A DNA stretch of 7,005 nt, taken from the NCBI GenBank assembly GCA_011051925.1, contig DRKE01000299.1:1-7005 (forward strand), in the 5' to 3' direction. The position numbers and the translations under genes were made by a program. Below are positions 6,571 to 7,005 of this stretch, piece after piece (positions within the stretch are counted from its first letter, which is position 1; each line of letters opens with the position of its first letter). Under the pieces are notes generated by a model. The model was not told the origin of the DNA. It worked only from the letters and a program-made list of their open reading frames with translations, and made no database searches. The DNA is from Deltaproteobacteria bacterium (GTDB lineage: Bacteria > Myxococcota_A > UBA9160 > UBA4427).

Positions 6571-7005
6571 CCGAGCTGACCCGACTGTCCGCCGATGCCA
6601 GTGCGGACGAAATCGTCCGCATCGTCCAGACCGAAGGCGGATTGATCCTCGAAGACGTGCTCGAGGCCGACCAGATCGACCGTGTTCTTCGCGAGATCAT
6701 GCCCTACGTCGAGGCGACGAAGCCCGGGCGGGACGCCTTCAGTGGACACCAGACGAAGCGGACCGGGGCGCTGGTCGCGCGCTCGCCCGCCTGCCGCGAG
6801 CTCGTGATGCATCCGAGCGTGACGGCGTCGGCACGGCAATTCCTGGCGCCCTGGTGCGAACGGATCCAGCTGCATCTCTCCCAGGTCATCGCGATCGGGC
6901 CCGGTCAACCGGCCCAGACGATCCATCGGGATCGATGGGCGTGGGGAACCCATCTGCGGGGGCTCGAACCCCAGTTCAACACGATCTGGGCGATCACGGA
7001 CTTCA
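6567..7005 (+). CDS. Phytanoyl-CoA dioxygenase (PhyH) family protein (3' end outside window)
   Basis: The frame stays open from the ATG at 6567 to the window end, giving 146 residues of a protein that is usually 250-300 long. The N-terminus (GGLILEDVLEADQIDRVLREI, split about residues 24-44) is the common PhyH opening, in which a short 'G..v...vl' strand is followed by a helix. The iron-binding HxD motif is visible as TIHRDRWAWG, with H120 and D122, and FNTIWAITDF follows as in many bacterial members. The distal His and the 2-oxoglutarate-binding Arg lie beyond the end. Known family role: Fe(II)/2-oxoglutarate-dependent hydroxylation, cytoplasmic; bacterial substrates are mostly unknown and need not be phytanoyl-CoA. 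It begins 43 bases after tetR on the same strand with a strong ribosome binding site, so it is probably in the tetR operon and controlled by it. Confidence 0.9.
   Translation, partial: MTELTRLSADASADEIVRIVQTEGGLILEDVLEADQIDRVLREIMPYVEATKPGRDAFSGHQTKRTGALVARSPACRELVMHPSVTASARQFLAPWCERIQLHLSQVIAIGPGQPAQTIHRDRWAWGTHLRGLEPQFNTIWAITDF

Overview
The window is GC-rich DNA (by eye about two thirds G+C) that is densely and ordinarily coding, with short intergenic gaps. The gene content is an acyl-CoA dehydrogenase, a very large exported PHP-type metallohydrolase, an exported protein of unknown function, a VOC/glyoxalase-like protein, a TetR repressor and a phytanoyl-CoA dioxygenase family protein. This mix, with Shine-Dalgarno sites and Sec-type signal peptides, suggests a bacterium with a large genome rich in lipid and xenobiotic catabolism, such as a member of the former Deltaproteobacteria (Myxococcota or Binatota-like) or a similar lineage. 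That placement is inference only: no rRNA or other phylogenetic marker is present.

Layout. (1) Positions 1-980, plus strand: the 3' part of an acyl-CoA dehydrogenase gene that begins upstream of the window. (2) 981-1289: a 309-base GC-rich gap with no convincing gene. It ends in an AT-rich patch and a perfect 18-bp palindrome just before the next ribosome binding site. (3) 1290-4418, plus: a 1042-residue exported CehA/McbA-family metallohydrolase with all recognisable PHP metal-site motifs and no cysteine. (4) 4426-5199, plus: a 257-residue exported protein of unknown function, seven bases downstream of the hydrolase with a TTG start, probably in the same operon. (5) 5200-5294: a convergent gap holding a 12-bp direct repeat. 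(6) 5295-5714, minus: a VOC-superfamily protein. (7) 5715-5875: a divergent control region with two related inverted repeats that look like paired TetR operators over overlapping divergent promoters. (8) 5876-6523, plus: a TetR/AcrR-family regulator. (9) 6567-7005, plus: the 5' part of a phytanoyl-CoA dioxygenase family gene that runs off the end. It is separated from tetR by 43 bases that contain a 16-codon ORF overlapping both neighbours by ATGA junctions.

Working model. The right half looks like a self-contained regulatory module. The TetR protein probably controls both its own rightward operon (tetR plus the dioxygenase) and the divergent VOC gene through the two 17-19 bp sites. The left-centre pair is probably an exported hydrolase with an exported partner. 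The pieces are recognisable families. The least described parts are the partner gene at 4426-5199, the substrate of the 1042-residue hydrolase, and the operator architecture.
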